Positions 36,017 to 46,051 of a stretch of 64,000 nt of DNA are shown here, piece by piece. Within the stretch, counting starts at the first letter, position 1, and every line of letters starts with the position of its first letter. The notes under the pieces are model-generated. The model saw only the letters and a list, made by a program, of their open reading frames with translations. It was not told the origin of the DNA and ran no database searches. Source of the stretch: Hornefia butyriciproducens (lineage in GTDB: Bacteria > Bacillota > Clostridia > Peptostreptococcales > Anaerovoracaceae); the NCBI RefSeq assembly GCF_009695915.1, contig NZ_VUMZ01000006.1, positions 62,001 to 126,000 on the forward strand, in the 5' to 3' direction. The position numbers and the translations under genes are program-made.

Positions 36017-37786
36017 TCACCTGAGCCTGATTGAAAGCTCCTCCAGCTGTTCCTCATCCACAGTGTTCGGCGCATCGCTCACGAGGCACTGAGCGTTCTG
36101 GTTCTTCGGGAAGGCCATTACGTCCCGGATACTGTGTTCTCCGGCCAGCAGCATGACCATGCGATCAAGTCCGTAGGCAAGACCGCCGTGAGGCGGCGCA
36201 CCGTATTTGAAGGCCTCCAGCAGGAACCCGAATTTCTGAATGCTTTCTTCCTCTGAGATTCCGAGGATTTCAAACATCTTCGCCTGCAGCTTACGGTCAT
36301 GGATACGGATGCTGCCGCCTCCCATCTCCACGCCGTTCAGAACGATATCATACGCATCCGCTCTGACCCGCAGAGGATCCGTATCAAGCATCGGGATGTC
36401 CTCCGCTTTAGGATGTGTGAAAGGATGGTGCATGGCCTTTACCCGGCCTGTTTCCTCGTCCTTCTCGAACATCGGGAAATCCACCACCCAGAGCAGATTG
36501 AACTGACGGTCATCCAATAGGCCCATCATTCCCGCAATATGGCGGCGGAGGAACCCGAGGCTGTCGAACACGACCTTCGGCCGGTCCGAGGCGATTAAAA
36601 TCAGATCGCCTGCCGCGGCGCCGAACACCGCCGCGATTTCATCCAGCTGTTCTTCGCTGAAGAACTTATTGACGGAGGATTTGTACCCGTTCTCTTCTCT
36701 GCGGATCCAGACCAGTCCTCTGGCTCCGTAGGGTTTCACCGCCTCCGTCAGCTTGTCGATATCCTTACGGCTGAACTGCTTCGATCCGCCCTCGATGCAT
36801 ATTCCCCGAACGTCTCCACCGCTGTCCAGCGCATTCCGGAACACCATGAATTCCGTTTCCGCAACCGCCTTCACATCATTCAGCTTTTTCAGCTCAAATC
36901 CGAACCGCGTATCCGGCTTGTCCGATCCGTAACGTTCCATAGCCTCCTGCCAGGTCAGGCGCGGAAACGGCGTCTCGATCTCTATATCCATAACGTCCCG
37001 GAACAGCCGCTTCAGGTAGCCTTCCTGCATCCCGATCACATCGTCCATATCCACAAAAGACATTTCCATGTCTATCTGTGTAAATTCAGGCTGCCGGTCT
37101 GCCCGCAGGTCCTCGTCGCGGAAGCATTTCGCGATCTGGATGTAACGGTCGGTTCCGCCCACCATCAGAAGCTGTTTGAACAGTTGCGGCGATTGGGGCA
37201 GTGCATAGAACTGTCCCGGATTCACACGGCTGGGAACCAGGTAGTCCCTGGCGCCCTCCGGCGTGGAGCGTACCAGCATCGGCGTCTCCACCTCAGTAAA
37301 TCCCTGCTCGTCGAAATAATCTCTCGTCACCTTCGCGATTCTGTGACGGAATGTGAGATTCCGCTGCATCTTCAGCTTCCGCAGATCCAGATAGCGATAC
37401 TTCAGCCGCAGATTATCGTCAGCGTTATCGTCATCCCGGATATAGATCGGCGGGGTTGCCGCCTCCGCATAGAGTATCATATCAGAGGCGAAGACTTCAA
37501 CATCGCCGGTAGGAAGCTCAGGATTCCGGGAAGCCCGCTCCCGTACCGTCCCTTTGATCCCGATGACATATTCTCCGCGCAGCGCCTGTGCCCGATCAAA
37601 AATCTCCTTCGGGACACTTTCATCGAACGTGATCTGTACAATGCCGGTTTTGTCCCGCAGATCCACGAAGATCAGTCCGCCCAGACGCCTCTGTCTGGAA
37701 ACCCAGCCGTTGAGAACAACAGTCTCTCCGGCGTTCTCCATGCGCAGCTCGCCGCACATGTGAGTTCTCTTAAATATTTCTGACAT
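36017..37786 (-). CDS. aspS: Aspartyl-tRNA synthetase
   Basis: The 589-residue class IIb enzyme has an N-terminal OB anticodon domain, RYLDLRK, motif 2 FRDEDLRADRQPEFTQIDME, the bacterial GAD insertion, and the C-terminal motif 3 GLAYGLDRMVMLL. TAGGAG precedes the ATG. hisS-aspS adjacency is standard in Firmicutes. Confidence 0.98.
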   Translation of the reverse strand: MSEIFKRTHMCGELRMENAGETVVLNGWVSRQRRLGGLIFVDLRDKTGIVQITFDESVPKEIFDRAQALRGEYVIGIKGTVRERASRNPELPTGDVEVFASDMILYAEAATPPIYIRDDDNADDNLRLKYRYLDLRKLKMQRNLTFRHRIAKVTRDYFDEQGFTEVETPMLVRSTPEGARDYLVPSRVNPGQFYALPQSPQLFKQLLMVGGTDRYIQIAKCFRDEDLRADRQPEFTQIDMEMSFVDMDDVIGMQEGYLKRLFRDVMDIEIETPFPRLTWQEAMERYGSDKPDTRFGFELKKLNDVKAVAETEFMVFRNALDSGGDVRGICIEGGSKQFSRKDIDKLTEAVKPYGARGLVWIRREENGYKSSVNKFFSEEQLDEIAAVFGAAAGDLILIASDRPKVVFDSLGFLRRHIAGMMGLLDDRQFNLLWVVDFPMFEKDEETGRVKAMHHPFTHPKAEDIPMLDTDPLRVRADAYDIVLNGVEMGGGSIRIHDRKLQAKMFEILGISEEESIQKFGFLLEAFKYGAPPHGGLAYGLDRMVMLLAGEHSIRDVMAFPKNQNAQCLVSDAPNTVDEEQLEELSIRLR

Positions 37787-37803
37787 ACATCAAGCTCCTA
37801 CTG

Positions 37804-39057
37804 TTATTTTCCAAGTTCCTTCAGAATTTCGCCGAAAGGAATCTCGCGCTGTTCATGCTGCTCCATATCCTTGAACTGAACCACGCCTTTCTCGATCTCT
37901 TCATCGCCGATTACAATAGTATAACGTGCGTTCAGACGGGCGGCGTATTTGAACTGCCCTTTCACATTCCGTGCCAGAGTATCCATCTGCGCGCTGATTC
38001 CCTCTCTGTGAAGTGTGTGAATCAGGCCGAGGCCTTCGGCTTTGGCTTTATCCCCCATGGTCACGATGAATACCTCCACCGGAGACGGCTCCGGAATCTC
38101 CACGCCGTTGGCGTCCATCAGCATCAGAAGACGTTCAATGCCCAGACCGAATCCGACTCCCGGAATCGGAGGTCCGCCCAGCTCCTCGCAGAGATTGTCA
38201 TAACGCCCGCCACCGCAGACGGTCCCCTGCGCGCCGATGCTGTTGGAAACGAATTCAAACGCTGTCTTTGTATAATAATCCAGCCCCCGGACGATTCTCG
38301 GATTCACAACGTATTCGATTCCCATGGCAGTCAGATCTTCCTGCACGTCCCGGAAAGCCTGTGCACAGTCGTCACAAAGATAGTCGAGCATCTCCGGCGC
38401 ATCCTTAACGATAGCCTGATCCTCAGGAGACTTACAGTCCAGAATTCTCATCGGATTCCGTTCAAACCTGTCCTTGCAGGTATCACAAAGTTCGTCGTAA
38501 TGCGGCCGCAGAAAGTCCTGCAGGGCTTTCCTGTAACGTGCCCTGCACTCCGGACATCCGACACTGTTAATCTCCAGCGTCACGTCCCGGATTCCCATTT
38601 CCTCCAGGAAATCGTGAGCCAAGCAGATCACATCCGTATCCGCCATCATGTTCGGCGTACCGAAAATCTCGATTCCGAACTGGTGGAATTCCCGAAGTCT
38701 TCCGGACTGCGGTTTTTCATAGCGGAAGCACGGCGTCACATAGTACAGTTTGGTGGGCTGCACCTCCGCATACATTTTGTGCTCCACAAAAGCTCTCACT
38801 GCCGGTGAGGTTCCCTCCGGCTTGAGGGTCAGGCTTCTGCCGCCGTGATCGTTAAACGTGTACATTTCCTTCTGAACGATGTCTGTGGTATCTCCAACGC
38901 CGCGGTTGATCAGTTCTGTGTGCTCAAACACCGGCGTGCGGATCTCGCGATAGCCGTAGCGGTCGCAGATCTCGGCAAACTTCTTCTCGACATAGTGCCA
39001 GCGGTATACCTGATCCGGCAATGTGTCCTTTGTGCCCTTCGGCGCGTTCGTTAGCAT
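37804..39057 (-). CDS. hisS: Histidyl-tRNA synthetase
   Basis: The 417-residue class II synthetase has PKGTKDTLPD near the start, motif 2 TLKPEGTSPAVRAFVEH...FRYEKPQSGRLREFHQFG (in separate blocks), the histidine motif GLDYYTKTAFE and motif 3 GFGLGIERLLML. The start at 39057 follows GGAGG by 7 bases. The 18 bases between hisS and aspS contain only the next ribosome site. Confidence 0.97.
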   Translation of the reverse strand: MLTNAPKGTKDTLPDQVYRWHYVEKKFAEICDRYGYREIRTPVFEHTELINRGVGDTTDIVQKEMYTFNDHGGRSLTLKPEGTSPAVRAFVEHKMYAEVQPTKLYYVTPCFRYEKPQSGRLREFHQFGIEIFGTPNMMADTDVICLAHDFLEEMGIRDVTLEINSVGCPECRARYRKALQDFLRPHYDELCDTCKDRFERNPMRILDCKSPEDQAIVKDAPEMLDYLCDDCAQAFRDVQEDLTAMGIEYVVNPRIVRGLDYYTKTAFEFVSNSIGAQGTVCGGGRYDNLCEELGGPPIPGVGFGLGIERLLMLMDANGVEIPEPSPVEVFIVTMGDKAKAEGLGLIHTLHREGISAQMDTLARNVKGQFKYAARLNARYTIVIGDEEIEKGVVQFKDMEQHEQREIPFGEILKELGK

Positions 39058-39061
39058 AGAT

Positions 39062-40432
39062 TTACCTCCATAATTTATTTTCTTTTCTCGCGCACATCTC
39101 ATCAATGCGGCGGATATATTCCTGATAATTGGTTACATTCGGCACCCGCTCCAGGCGGTTGGTCTCCGGATAATAGCGCTTGGAAATTCCTCCCGCTCCC
39201 AGAGCCGCGATGGTCTGATGCTCGTCCATGATACGGATGTTGTAGAGTCCGTCTGTTTCTCCGAGGCAGTATCCGGTGTTCTCGAAGAACCCCGCCATAT
39301 GCTTCTGCCGGTAGAGGTAGTATGGAACAAAACCATGTTCACCCAGAATCTCGCGGCTGTCCTCCAGCATGGCGGCAACTGTATTCGCGACACGGTAATG
39401 ATAGTCGCGGTCGATATCCTTCAGCCGGGATGCCCGCTTCACCGCCAGGGTATGCACAGTCACATTATTTGCGCCCAGCTCCAGCACCTGGCGAAGGCTG
39501 TCCCGGAAATCCTCTTCTGCCTCGCCCGGAAGTCCTGCGATGAGATCCGCGTTAATCACCCGGAATCCCGTGCGCGCTGCCAGCGCAAACGCCCTCCTGA
39601 TATCCTCCGGCGTATGGCTCCGTCCGATGGCGTCCAGCGTTTCCTGCCGCATGGACTGGGGGTTAATGCTGATCCGGTCCACCCCGAAATTCTTCAGGAC
39701 CTCCAGTTTCTCTGCGGTGATGGTGTCCGGTCTTCCTGCTTCCACCGTAAACTCCCGGACTCCGGAAAAGTCAAAGGATTCCTTGGTTGTCTCCAGAAGC
39801 GTCTGCAATTGAACGGCCGTCAAAGTCGTCGGCGTTCCACCACCGAAATAAACGGTTTCCGGATACATTCCGCTTTCTCTCAGCCTCCGTCCCGCGTACC
39901 GGATTTCCTGATGAAGCGCAGTCAGATACCGCTCGATCTCCTCATTGCCCACCTGATTCGACGCAAAGGAGCAGTACACACATCTCGTCGGACAGAACGG
40001 AATTCCGATATAGACACCGGTGGAATTTTCATCCGCTTTTCCGTACAGACGATCCTGCCGCTCGTAAACGGACAGGATCAGGCTCGCCTTATCCTCCGTA
40101 AGCCGGTCAGCGCCCGTCAGCGTCCGGAAAACCGCTTCCCGATCTCCGCTGCGTTCCAGCATTTCTCCCGCCAGTTTGACCGGCCGGACGCCGGTAAGGA
40201 TCCCCCAGTCAGGCCGGATCCCGGTCAGTTCCGAAAGACGGTCAAAGATCTCTCGCTTGATTTCGTCCTTGTCAGCTGATTCCCGCAGATTGATGTGTAC
40301 CGCAGCATCCCGCCGGAACCCGTCGTCCGGCAGAAGCTCGTAATCCGCCGGGCGCAGAAATTCGTCGATCAGTTCCTGAAGAACCGGCAGCTTGCGGTAT
40401 CCGTGAATTTTGATTTTCAGTTTATCGGACAA
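39062..40432 (-). CDS. hemZ: HemZ-type radical SAM coproporphyrinogen dehydrogenase-like protein
   Basis: The protein has the radical SAM cluster motif CPTRCVYCSF, the GGGTPTTL segment and HemN-like EAGRPDTIT and FGVDRISINPQSM blocks. HemZ proteins lie next to hisS and relA in many Firmicutes; a true role in heme synthesis is doubtful in anaerobes, and no other heme genes are in view. The best start is a TTG at 40432, nine bases after AAGGAG; an earlier TTG at 40453 has no ribosome site. It overlaps the metallo-hydrolase gene by 11 bases. Confidence 0.9.
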   Translation of the reverse strand: MSDKLKIKIHGYRKLPVLQELIDEFLRPADYELLPDDGFRRDAAVHINLRESADKDEIKREIFDRLSELTGIRPDWGILTGVRPVKLAGEMLERSGDREAVFRTLTGADRLTEDKASLILSVYERQDRLYGKADENSTGVYIGIPFCPTRCVYCSFASNQVGNEEIERYLTALHQEIRYAGRRLRESGMYPETVYFGGGTPTTLTAVQLQTLLETTKESFDFSGVREFTVEAGRPDTITAEKLEVLKNFGVDRISINPQSMRQETLDAIGRSHTPEDIRRAFALAARTGFRVINADLIAGLPGEAEEDFRDSLRQVLELGANNVTVHTLAVKRASRLKDIDRDYHYRVANTVAAMLEDSREILGEHGFVPYYLYRQKHMAGFFENTGYCLGETDGLYNIRIMDEHQTIAALGAGGISKRYYPETNRLERVPNVTNYQEYIRRIDEMCARKENKLWR

Positions 40433-41042
40433 AGGGATTGTTCTCCTTTTCAAAGCCTATCGTGGTCTGGTTCATATGACCGGGGAGCACAATTGTATCC
40501 TCCGGAAGAGGAAAAAGTTTTTCCCGAATGGAGCGGACGATTTCTCCGTAGTCTCCGCCGTAGAAGTCCGTACGACCGATGGCTGCCTGAAACAGGGTGT
40601 CACCGCTGAAGACATGCCCCGGAACAAGAATGCACATTCCTCCGGGCGTATGTCCCGGAGTCTCCAGGAATTTCAGTTTCATGTCACCGATCTCCATGGA
40701 GTCTCCGTCCTTCACATAGATGTCCGCCCGGACGCTGACAGGACGTCCCAGAAGTTCCGGCGACGAGTTGTATTCCGGCGTTTCCAGAATCGTCCTTTCT
40801 CTGTCACACGCGACGATTCTGATTCCCGGATACCGGTTCTTCAGTTCCGCTATTCCGCCGGTATGATCGGCGTGACCGTGGGTCAGCACAATATACTGCA
40901 GATCCACATTTTCCGCCGCAAGTTTTTCGTTCAGCTGTCTGCTGACGCCTCCCGGATCGACCACAAAGCCGATTTTATTCTCATCATAGACGAGGTATGT
41001 ATTCACCATGATCGGTCCGGTGCTGTATCTGAATATTTTCAT
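40422..41042 (-). CDS. MBL-fold metallo-hydrolase (glyoxalase II-like)
   Basis: The 206-residue protein has the zinc motif THGHADHTGG near residue 65, further histidines in LETPGHTPGG and VLPGHMNQTT, and the FSGDTLF segment, as in the small hydroxyacylglutathione hydrolase-like group of Firmicutes. The substrate is unknown. It is the common neighbour between relA and hemZ. The start at 41042 (MKIFRYSTGPIMVNTYLV) is set by similarity, after GGAGG. Confidence 0.9.
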   Translation of the reverse strand: MKIFRYSTGPIMVNTYLVYDENKIGFVVDPGGVSRQLNEKLAAENVDLQYIVLTHGHADHTGGIAELKNRYPGIRIVACDRERTILETPEYNSSPELLGRPVSVRADIYVKDGDSMEIGDMKLKFLETPGHTPGGMCILVPGHVFSGDTLFQAAIGRTDFYGGDYGEIVRSIREKLFPLPEDTIVLPGHMNQTTIGFEKENNPFVR

Positions 41043-41099
41043 ACTCCCTCCGATTGCTCTGCTTTCTCCGATTGCCCCTTGCAAAGTTTAAGAAATTCA

Positions 41100-41139
41100 A
41101 ACCTGCCTCTGTCGCGGATGCGCGGCTGTGCGGGCAGGT
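41100..41139 (-). terminator. Possible terminator or attenuating hairpin after relA
   Basis: On the minus strand GACCTGCC pairs with GGCAGGTT across about 24 bases containing a second CGCG-type hairpin, followed by a weak T-rich stretch. It may only partly stop transcription between relA and the metallo-hydrolase gene. Confidence 0.4.
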
Positions 41140-41153
41140 CTTTCCTCTGCGGT

Positions 41154-43361
41154 CTACGATCTCGCCCGATACACGCTCCGAACGCCGCTGACATTCCTCA
41201 GTGTCCGCAGGACCCGCTGCATCTGCTGTGTGCTGATCAGCATCAGCGTCAGCGTGATGCTCAGCGTCTCGTCCCGGGTGCTCTTGGCGTTCACGCCTTC
41301 GATGCGAACGTTCTGATCCTCGCAGGCCCGGGAAATGTCCGAGAATATTCCCTTGCGGTCGCTTGTGATCACACAGATCTCGGCCGCATATGATTTGTCC
41401 TCAGCGATCTCTTCCCATTCTACCTCGATGAAACGGGCGTGTTCTTTTTCCGGAAGCGAAACAATGTTGGAGCAGTCCTTCCGATGTACAGAAATGCCCC
41501 TTCCTTTTGTGATAAAGCCGATAATTTCATCTCCCGGCACAGGATTGCAGCACCTGGCCACGCGAATCATCAGATTCGGCATATTCTCAGAGCCCTTTAC
41601 GATGATTCCGGGGTTCTCCCGATGCCTGCGAATCGTCTTCTCGTGCTTCGCAGACTCATTCATCAGCTCTTCTTCTTTTCTCTGTTTTCTCTGCTTTTCC
41701 TCTTCCTGCTCGTTCTTATAAAGGTCGAAAAGCAGATTGGCGTACCGGCTCAGGACAGTGCCGCCCTGCGAGATCTGCGTATAAGCCTCGTCCATGGTGG
41801 CGAATTTCATTTCCTTCATAGCCGCCGTCAGATAACGTGTGCGGATGATCTGCTGGGGATCGTAGCCCTTCTTCCGGACATATTTGTCCAGCGCATCTTT
41901 TCCCTTGGAGACGTCGTCTCCCTTGTTCTGGCGTTTGATGTACTGGCGGATCTTGTTTCTCGCAGAGGAGCTCTTTGCGATACGCAGCCAGTCTGTGCTG
42001 GGTCCGGATGAATTGGCTGATGTGACGATCTCCACGATGTCGCCGTTATGCAGTGTATGGTCGATGGTCACCATCTTCCCGTTCACCTTGGCGCCGACAC
42101 AGTGGCATCCCACGTCTGTATGAATCTTGAATGCGAAGTCCAGCGGAGTGGATTCCGCCGGGAGGTCGATGACCTCCCCCTTCGGAGTGAATACAAAGAC
42201 CTGGGAAGAGAAAAGATCCATTTTCAGGGTCTCCATAAATTCCTTCGGATCGTCCAGCTCCTGCTGCCATTCAAGGGTCTGCCGCAGCCAGGCAAGTTTC
42301 ATATCCTCGTTGTTCTGTCTGCCGCTGGTATTTCCTTCCTTGTACTTCCAGTGCGCCGCGATACCGTACTCCGCGACCCGATGCATTTCATAGGTGCGGA
42401 TCTGGATTTCGAAGGGCTCGCCGTTGTCTCCCAGCACAGTAGTGTGAAGAGACTGGTACATATTGGGCTTCGGCATGGCGATATAATCCTTGAACCGGCC
42501 AGGGATCGGCTTCCACATCGTGTGAACCTGTCCCAGTACCGCGTAACAGTCTCTGACATTCTCCACAATGACCCGGATTGCGGTCAGGTCAAAGATTTCA
42601 TCCAGCTGCTTGTGCTGGAGAACCATCTTTTTATAGACGCTGTACAAATGCTTGGAACGGCCCATGATGTCATACTTCATGTTCATGGCGTCCAGAGCCT
42701 CCCGGATTTCCGCGATAACCTCGTTGATGAACTTGACTCTCTGCTCCCGCTTCTCGCTGACCTCGCGCGAAAGCGTTTCATATTCCTCGGGATGAAGATA
42801 TTTCAGCGCGATGTCCTCCAGCTCGAATTTTATCGTATAAATTCCGAGCCGGCTGGCGAGAGGCGCATAGATCTCCAGCGTCTCTCTGGATTTTTCGATG
42901 ATCTTGTCCGGACTCATGTATTCGATGGTCCGCATGTTGTGAAGACGGTCCGCCAGTTTGATAATCAGCACCCGGATGTCCTTGGACATCGCCAGGAACA
43001 TTTTGCGCAGAGTCTCCGCCTGCGCCTCCTCCTTGCTGTCGAATTTAAGCGTTCCCAGTTTGGTGACGCCGTCTACCAGCAGCGCCACCTCCTCGCCGAA
43101 ATCCTGTACCAGCTGATCTCTAGTATACGCCGTATCCTCTACCACGTCATGCAAAAGCCCACCGACCAGGGTTTCATCATCCATGCCCAGCTGGGCAAGG
43201 ATGATGGCCACTGCGATGGGATGGATCAGATACGGCTCGCCGCTTTTGCGAAGCTGTCCTTCGTGAAGCAGTCTAGCCTTCTCATAGGCCCGCCCGATCA
43301 GTTCGGTGTCATATTGCTTGTATTTCAGAATTTCCTTCAGGAACTTTGCTTTTGTCTCCAT
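41154..43361 (-). CDS. relA: Bifunctional (p)ppGpp synthetase/hydrolase
   Basis: The 735-residue Rel protein has an HD hydrolase domain with GLLHDVVEDT, a synthetase domain with YQSLHTTVLG and RVAEYGIAAHWKYKEG, a TGS domain (VFTPKGEVIDLPAESTPLDFA), a helical/zinc-finger region with VARCCNPVPGD, and a C-terminal ACT domain. The conserved ED of the HD site suggests hydrolase activity is kept. GGAGA precedes the ATG, and secDF ends 24 bases upstream. Confidence 0.97.
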   Translation of the reverse strand: METKAKFLKEILKYKQYDTELIGRAYEKARLLHEGQLRKSGEPYLIHPIAVAIILAQLGMDDETLVGGLLHDVVEDTAYTRDQLVQDFGEEVALLVDGVTKLGTLKFDSKEEAQAETLRKMFLAMSKDIRVLIIKLADRLHNMRTIEYMSPDKIIEKSRETLEIYAPLASRLGIYTIKFELEDIALKYLHPEEYETLSREVSEKREQRVKFINEVIAEIREALDAMNMKYDIMGRSKHLYSVYKKMVLQHKQLDEIFDLTAIRVIVENVRDCYAVLGQVHTMWKPIPGRFKDYIAMPKPNMYQSLHTTVLGDNGEPFEIQIRTYEMHRVAEYGIAAHWKYKEGNTSGRQNNEDMKLAWLRQTLEWQQELDDPKEFMETLKMDLFSSQVFVFTPKGEVIDLPAESTPLDFAFKIHTDVGCHCVGAKVNGKMVTIDHTLHNGDIVEIVTSANSSGPSTDWLRIAKSSSARNKIRQYIKRQNKGDDVSKGKDALDKYVRKKGYDPQQIIRTRYLTAAMKEMKFATMDEAYTQISQGGTVLSRYANLLFDLYKNEQEEEKQRKQRKEEELMNESAKHEKTIRRHRENPGIIVKGSENMPNLMIRVARCCNPVPGDEIIGFITKGRGISVHRKDCSNIVSLPEKEHARFIEVEWEEIAEDKSYAAEICVITSDRKGIFSDISRACEDQNVRIEGVNAKSTRDETLSITLTLMLISTQQMQRVLRTLRNVSGVRSVYRARS

Positions 43362-43385
43362 ACATTCTCCGGTAATATCGACTCG

Positions 43386-45854
43386 TTATCTTCTTTTGCT
43401 GCCTTTCTTCTTCTTTCTGCTCTTGCTTCCGCCGGTTCCTTTTTTACCGTTCCCGCCGGATTTTTTCCCGGATTTATTTCCGTTCTTCGGTGCCTCTGCC
43501 TCCTGGCCGGTGCTTGTATCTCCGGCAGCGATTCCGGCATCGGAGGTTTTTTCGGTGATTTTGCTCACTTCAGTTTTCGGCGCTTCAACAGCCTTTTTTT
43601 CAGATTTCTTCGAGCTTTTCTTTGCTTCAATCCGTTTTCTGGCTTTCTGCTGCGCCAGATAACGGGACGCCTCTGCTCTGCGGTTAAACTCATAGTAGAG
43701 CGGGCTGCAGAGACAGATAGAGGAATAGGTTCCCACCAGCACACCGATCATCAGCGGCAGCACAAACTGCGACAACTGTGCCGATACCAGAATCAGAAGC
43801 GGCACCGTTGCGATAACTGTGGTCATTGAAGTCATGATTGATCGATCCAGTGTCTGATTGATACTGTGATCCAGCAGCTCCATAACCGGTTTCTGACGCA
43901 GCATTTTCGAATTCTCTCTGACGCGGTCGAAAATTACGATCGTATCATTGATAGAGTATCCGACCACCGTCAGGATTGCCGCAATGAACGGGTTGTTGAC
44001 CTGAATCCGGAAAACCGCATATACCGCTATCAGAACCAATACATCGTGACCGATTCCGGCAATCGCAGCGACGCCGTATCGCCAGGTCTTAAACCGGAAG
44101 ATGATGTAGAGCAGCATGAACAGCGCTGCGATTAAAATCGCCTTGACTGCGTTGTTCCGGAGCTCCTTGCCGATGGACGGCCCGAATTCTTCGGAAGCGA
44201 CCACGGATTTTTTGTTCAGGTCATACTTCTTCTCGATTGTCTGCTGCACACTGGCTCTCGCATTTGCGTTCAGCGCTTTGGTTGTCTTGATGATCACCTG
44301 ATGCTGATCGGCGCCTGAGTACACAATTTCCGGATTCAGGTGATACTGTCTGATCGTCTTCTCCACATCACTGATAGCCACCTTCTTGCCGAGATCCATC
44401 TGGATCATGGTTCCTCCGGTGAAGTCAATTCCGTAATTGAAGCCCCGTATGCCCAGCGTCACCAGACCGATTACGATTACAGCGCCGCTGATGCAATAGA
44501 AGATCTTCCGCTTTTCAATGAAATGGAATTCCTTCCGGACCAGTTTCTTCGGGGTGCCGTCCGGCCTGCATCCGAAGAACGTATTCTTCGCGAATTTGCT
44601 GTCCGCCAGTGCGCCGACAAATATTTGAGTGATGATTACGGCGGTGAAGATACTGACGATAATACCGATCATCAGGGTAACGGCAAATCCCTTCACTGTT
44701 GTGGAGCCCAGTTCGTACAAAACGACTGCGGCGATAAGCGTGGTGATCTGCGCGTCCAGAACGGTGACAAGCGCATGTTTGAAGCCCTGGTCAACTGCCA
44801 CCCGTATCGACCTGCCCAATCCGATTTCCTCTTTGATTCTGGAGAAAATAATTACATTGGCATCCACTGCCATACCGATATCCAGGACGATACCGGCGAT
44901 ACCCGGAAGCGTCAGAACAGCTCCCATCGCAGACATGATCCACAGTACAAGAATAACATACAGGCACAGCGCGATATCTGCGAAAAGTCCCAGCACATTA
45001 TACATCAGAATCATCAGGATAAAGACGAGCAACAGTCCGATTCCTCCGGCCACAATGCTCTTGTCCAGCGCATTAGCGCCGATTGAGGCCGTCCGTACCG
45101 AAGATTCCACCTCTGTCAGCGATACCGGCAGTGCGCCGCCCCGGATCAGAGCCGCGGTTTCCTGCGCCTCTGTCTTGGAATATCCGCCGTTCTGCTGATA
45201 GATCTCGCAGGAATCATTATTGATTTCGCCCGTTACCGTCGGCGCTGTCAGCACCTTATCGTCCAGCCAGATAACAACAGATGTCGGATCTGCGGTATTG
45301 CCGCTGTCGTCTTTTACAGTGGCGTTAACATTCCCGGCCGCCGCCAGTCTGGTGGCCTGGGCGAATTTCTCCTGACCCTTCGAGCTGAATTTCATGATAA
45401 TCTTGTAACCGCCGTGCTCGCTGTCCGTTTCCGCAGAGGCGGTCTTGACGTCGTCTCCGGTAAGATACTGCGTTCCGTCCGCAAGCGTGAAACGAAGTTT
45501 CGCCGTATCACCGATCCGGTTGATCGCCGTTTTAGCGTCTTTCACACCGGGCATTTCAATACGGAGGCGGTTCTCACCCTCAATGTTGACTGAAGCCTCC
45601 GACACTCCCATGGCGTTGACACGCTTGTTGATGACCTGCTGCGTCTGTTCCATGGTCTCCTTCAGCTTGGTTCCGGTCATTTTCCCGGTCTGTGCCTCCA
45701 TGACCACGTATACGCCGCCGTCAATATCGAGACCGTACTTCAGTGAATCTTTGATATTATCCACCGGTCCGAGTCCGAAGAACGAAACATATGCACCGAA
45801 CGCGACGAGTGCGATAATAAGTACGCTAAGAATTTTCCTGAATTTTGAACTCAT
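43386..45854 (-). CDS. secDF: Fused SecD-SecF protein export membrane protein
   Basis: The 822-residue protein joins SecD (about 1-445) and SecF (about 450-735), with roughly twelve membrane segments in total. SecD shows GLDIDGGVYVVMEAQ and IAGIVLDIGMAVDANVIIFSRIKEE; SecF shows GIDFTGGTMIQMDL and TVVGYSINDTIVIFDRVREN. It uses proton motive force to pull proteins through SecYEG. The last about 90 residues are a Lys-rich, Ser/Gly-containing cytoplasmic tail, longer than normal. YajC is encoded just upstream on a separately terminated transcript. Confidence 0.96.
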   Translation of the reverse strand: MSSKFRKILSVLIIALVAFGAYVSFFGLGPVDNIKDSLKYGLDIDGGVYVVMEAQTGKMTGTKLKETMEQTQQVINKRVNAMGVSEASVNIEGENRLRIEMPGVKDAKTAINRIGDTAKLRFTLADGTQYLTGDDVKTASAETDSEHGGYKIIMKFSSKGQEKFAQATRLAAAGNVNATVKDDSGNTADPTSVVIWLDDKVLTAPTVTGEINNDSCEIYQQNGGYSKTEAQETAALIRGGALPVSLTEVESSVRTASIGANALDKSIVAGGIGLLLVFILMILMYNVLGLFADIALCLYVILVLWIMSAMGAVLTLPGIAGIVLDIGMAVDANVIIFSRIKEEIGLGRSIRVAVDQGFKHALVTVLDAQITTLIAAVVLYELGSTTVKGFAVTLMIGIIVSIFTAVIITQIFVGALADSKFAKNTFFGCRPDGTPKKLVRKEFHFIEKRKIFYCISGAVIVIGLVTLGIRGFNYGIDFTGGTMIQMDLGKKVAISDVEKTIRQYHLNPEIVYSGADQHQVIIKTTKALNANARASVQQTIEKKYDLNKKSVVASEEFGPSIGKELRNNAVKAILIAALFMLLYIIFRFKTWRYGVAAIAGIGHDVLVLIAVYAVFRIQVNNPFIAAILTVVGYSINDTIVIFDRVRENSKMLRQKPVMELLDHSINQTLDRSIMTSMTTVIATVPLLILVSAQLSQFVLPLMIGVLVGTYSSICLCSPLYYEFNRRAEASRYLAQQKARKRIEAKKSSKKSEKKAVEAPKTEVSKITEKTSDAGIAAGDTSTGQEAEAPKNGNKSGKKSGGNGKKGTGGSKSRKKKKGSKRR

Positions 45855-45918
45855 ATTATTACTCTCTCACTTTCCGCAGTATTACCTTTCCGGTTTGAAA
45901 AACCTCGTACTTCCTTGT

Positions 45919-45947
45919 ATTTTACTACACTTCTCACATATCTTCAA
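45919..45947 (-). promoter_or_regulatory. Probable promoter of secDF
   Basis: TTGAAG (45942-45947) and TAAAAT (45919-45924) are 17 bases apart, 65 bases before the secDF start and after the terminator that follows yajC. Confidence 0.55.
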
Positions 45948-45991
45948 GAGTCAACTGCCCGTCCCGCAGGACTGAAAATCGTCCTGAAACA

Positions 45992-46019
45992 AAGAAAATC
46001 TCCTGCTTCCAGGAGATTA
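45992..46019 (-). terminator. Intrinsic terminator after yajC
   Basis: On the minus strand AATCTCCTG pairs with CAGGAGATT around a four-base loop, followed by TTCTTTG. It lies 30 bases after the yajC stop and before the secDF promoter. Confidence 0.75.
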
Positions 46020-46051
46020 TCTCTTATCCACCCTGCACACAGGGCTGTTTT

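Noticed and set aside
42048-43829. A 593-codon open frame on the plus strand
   Set aside because: It is antisense to relA and the secDF tail, both certain. No recognisable domain; treated as a shadow.
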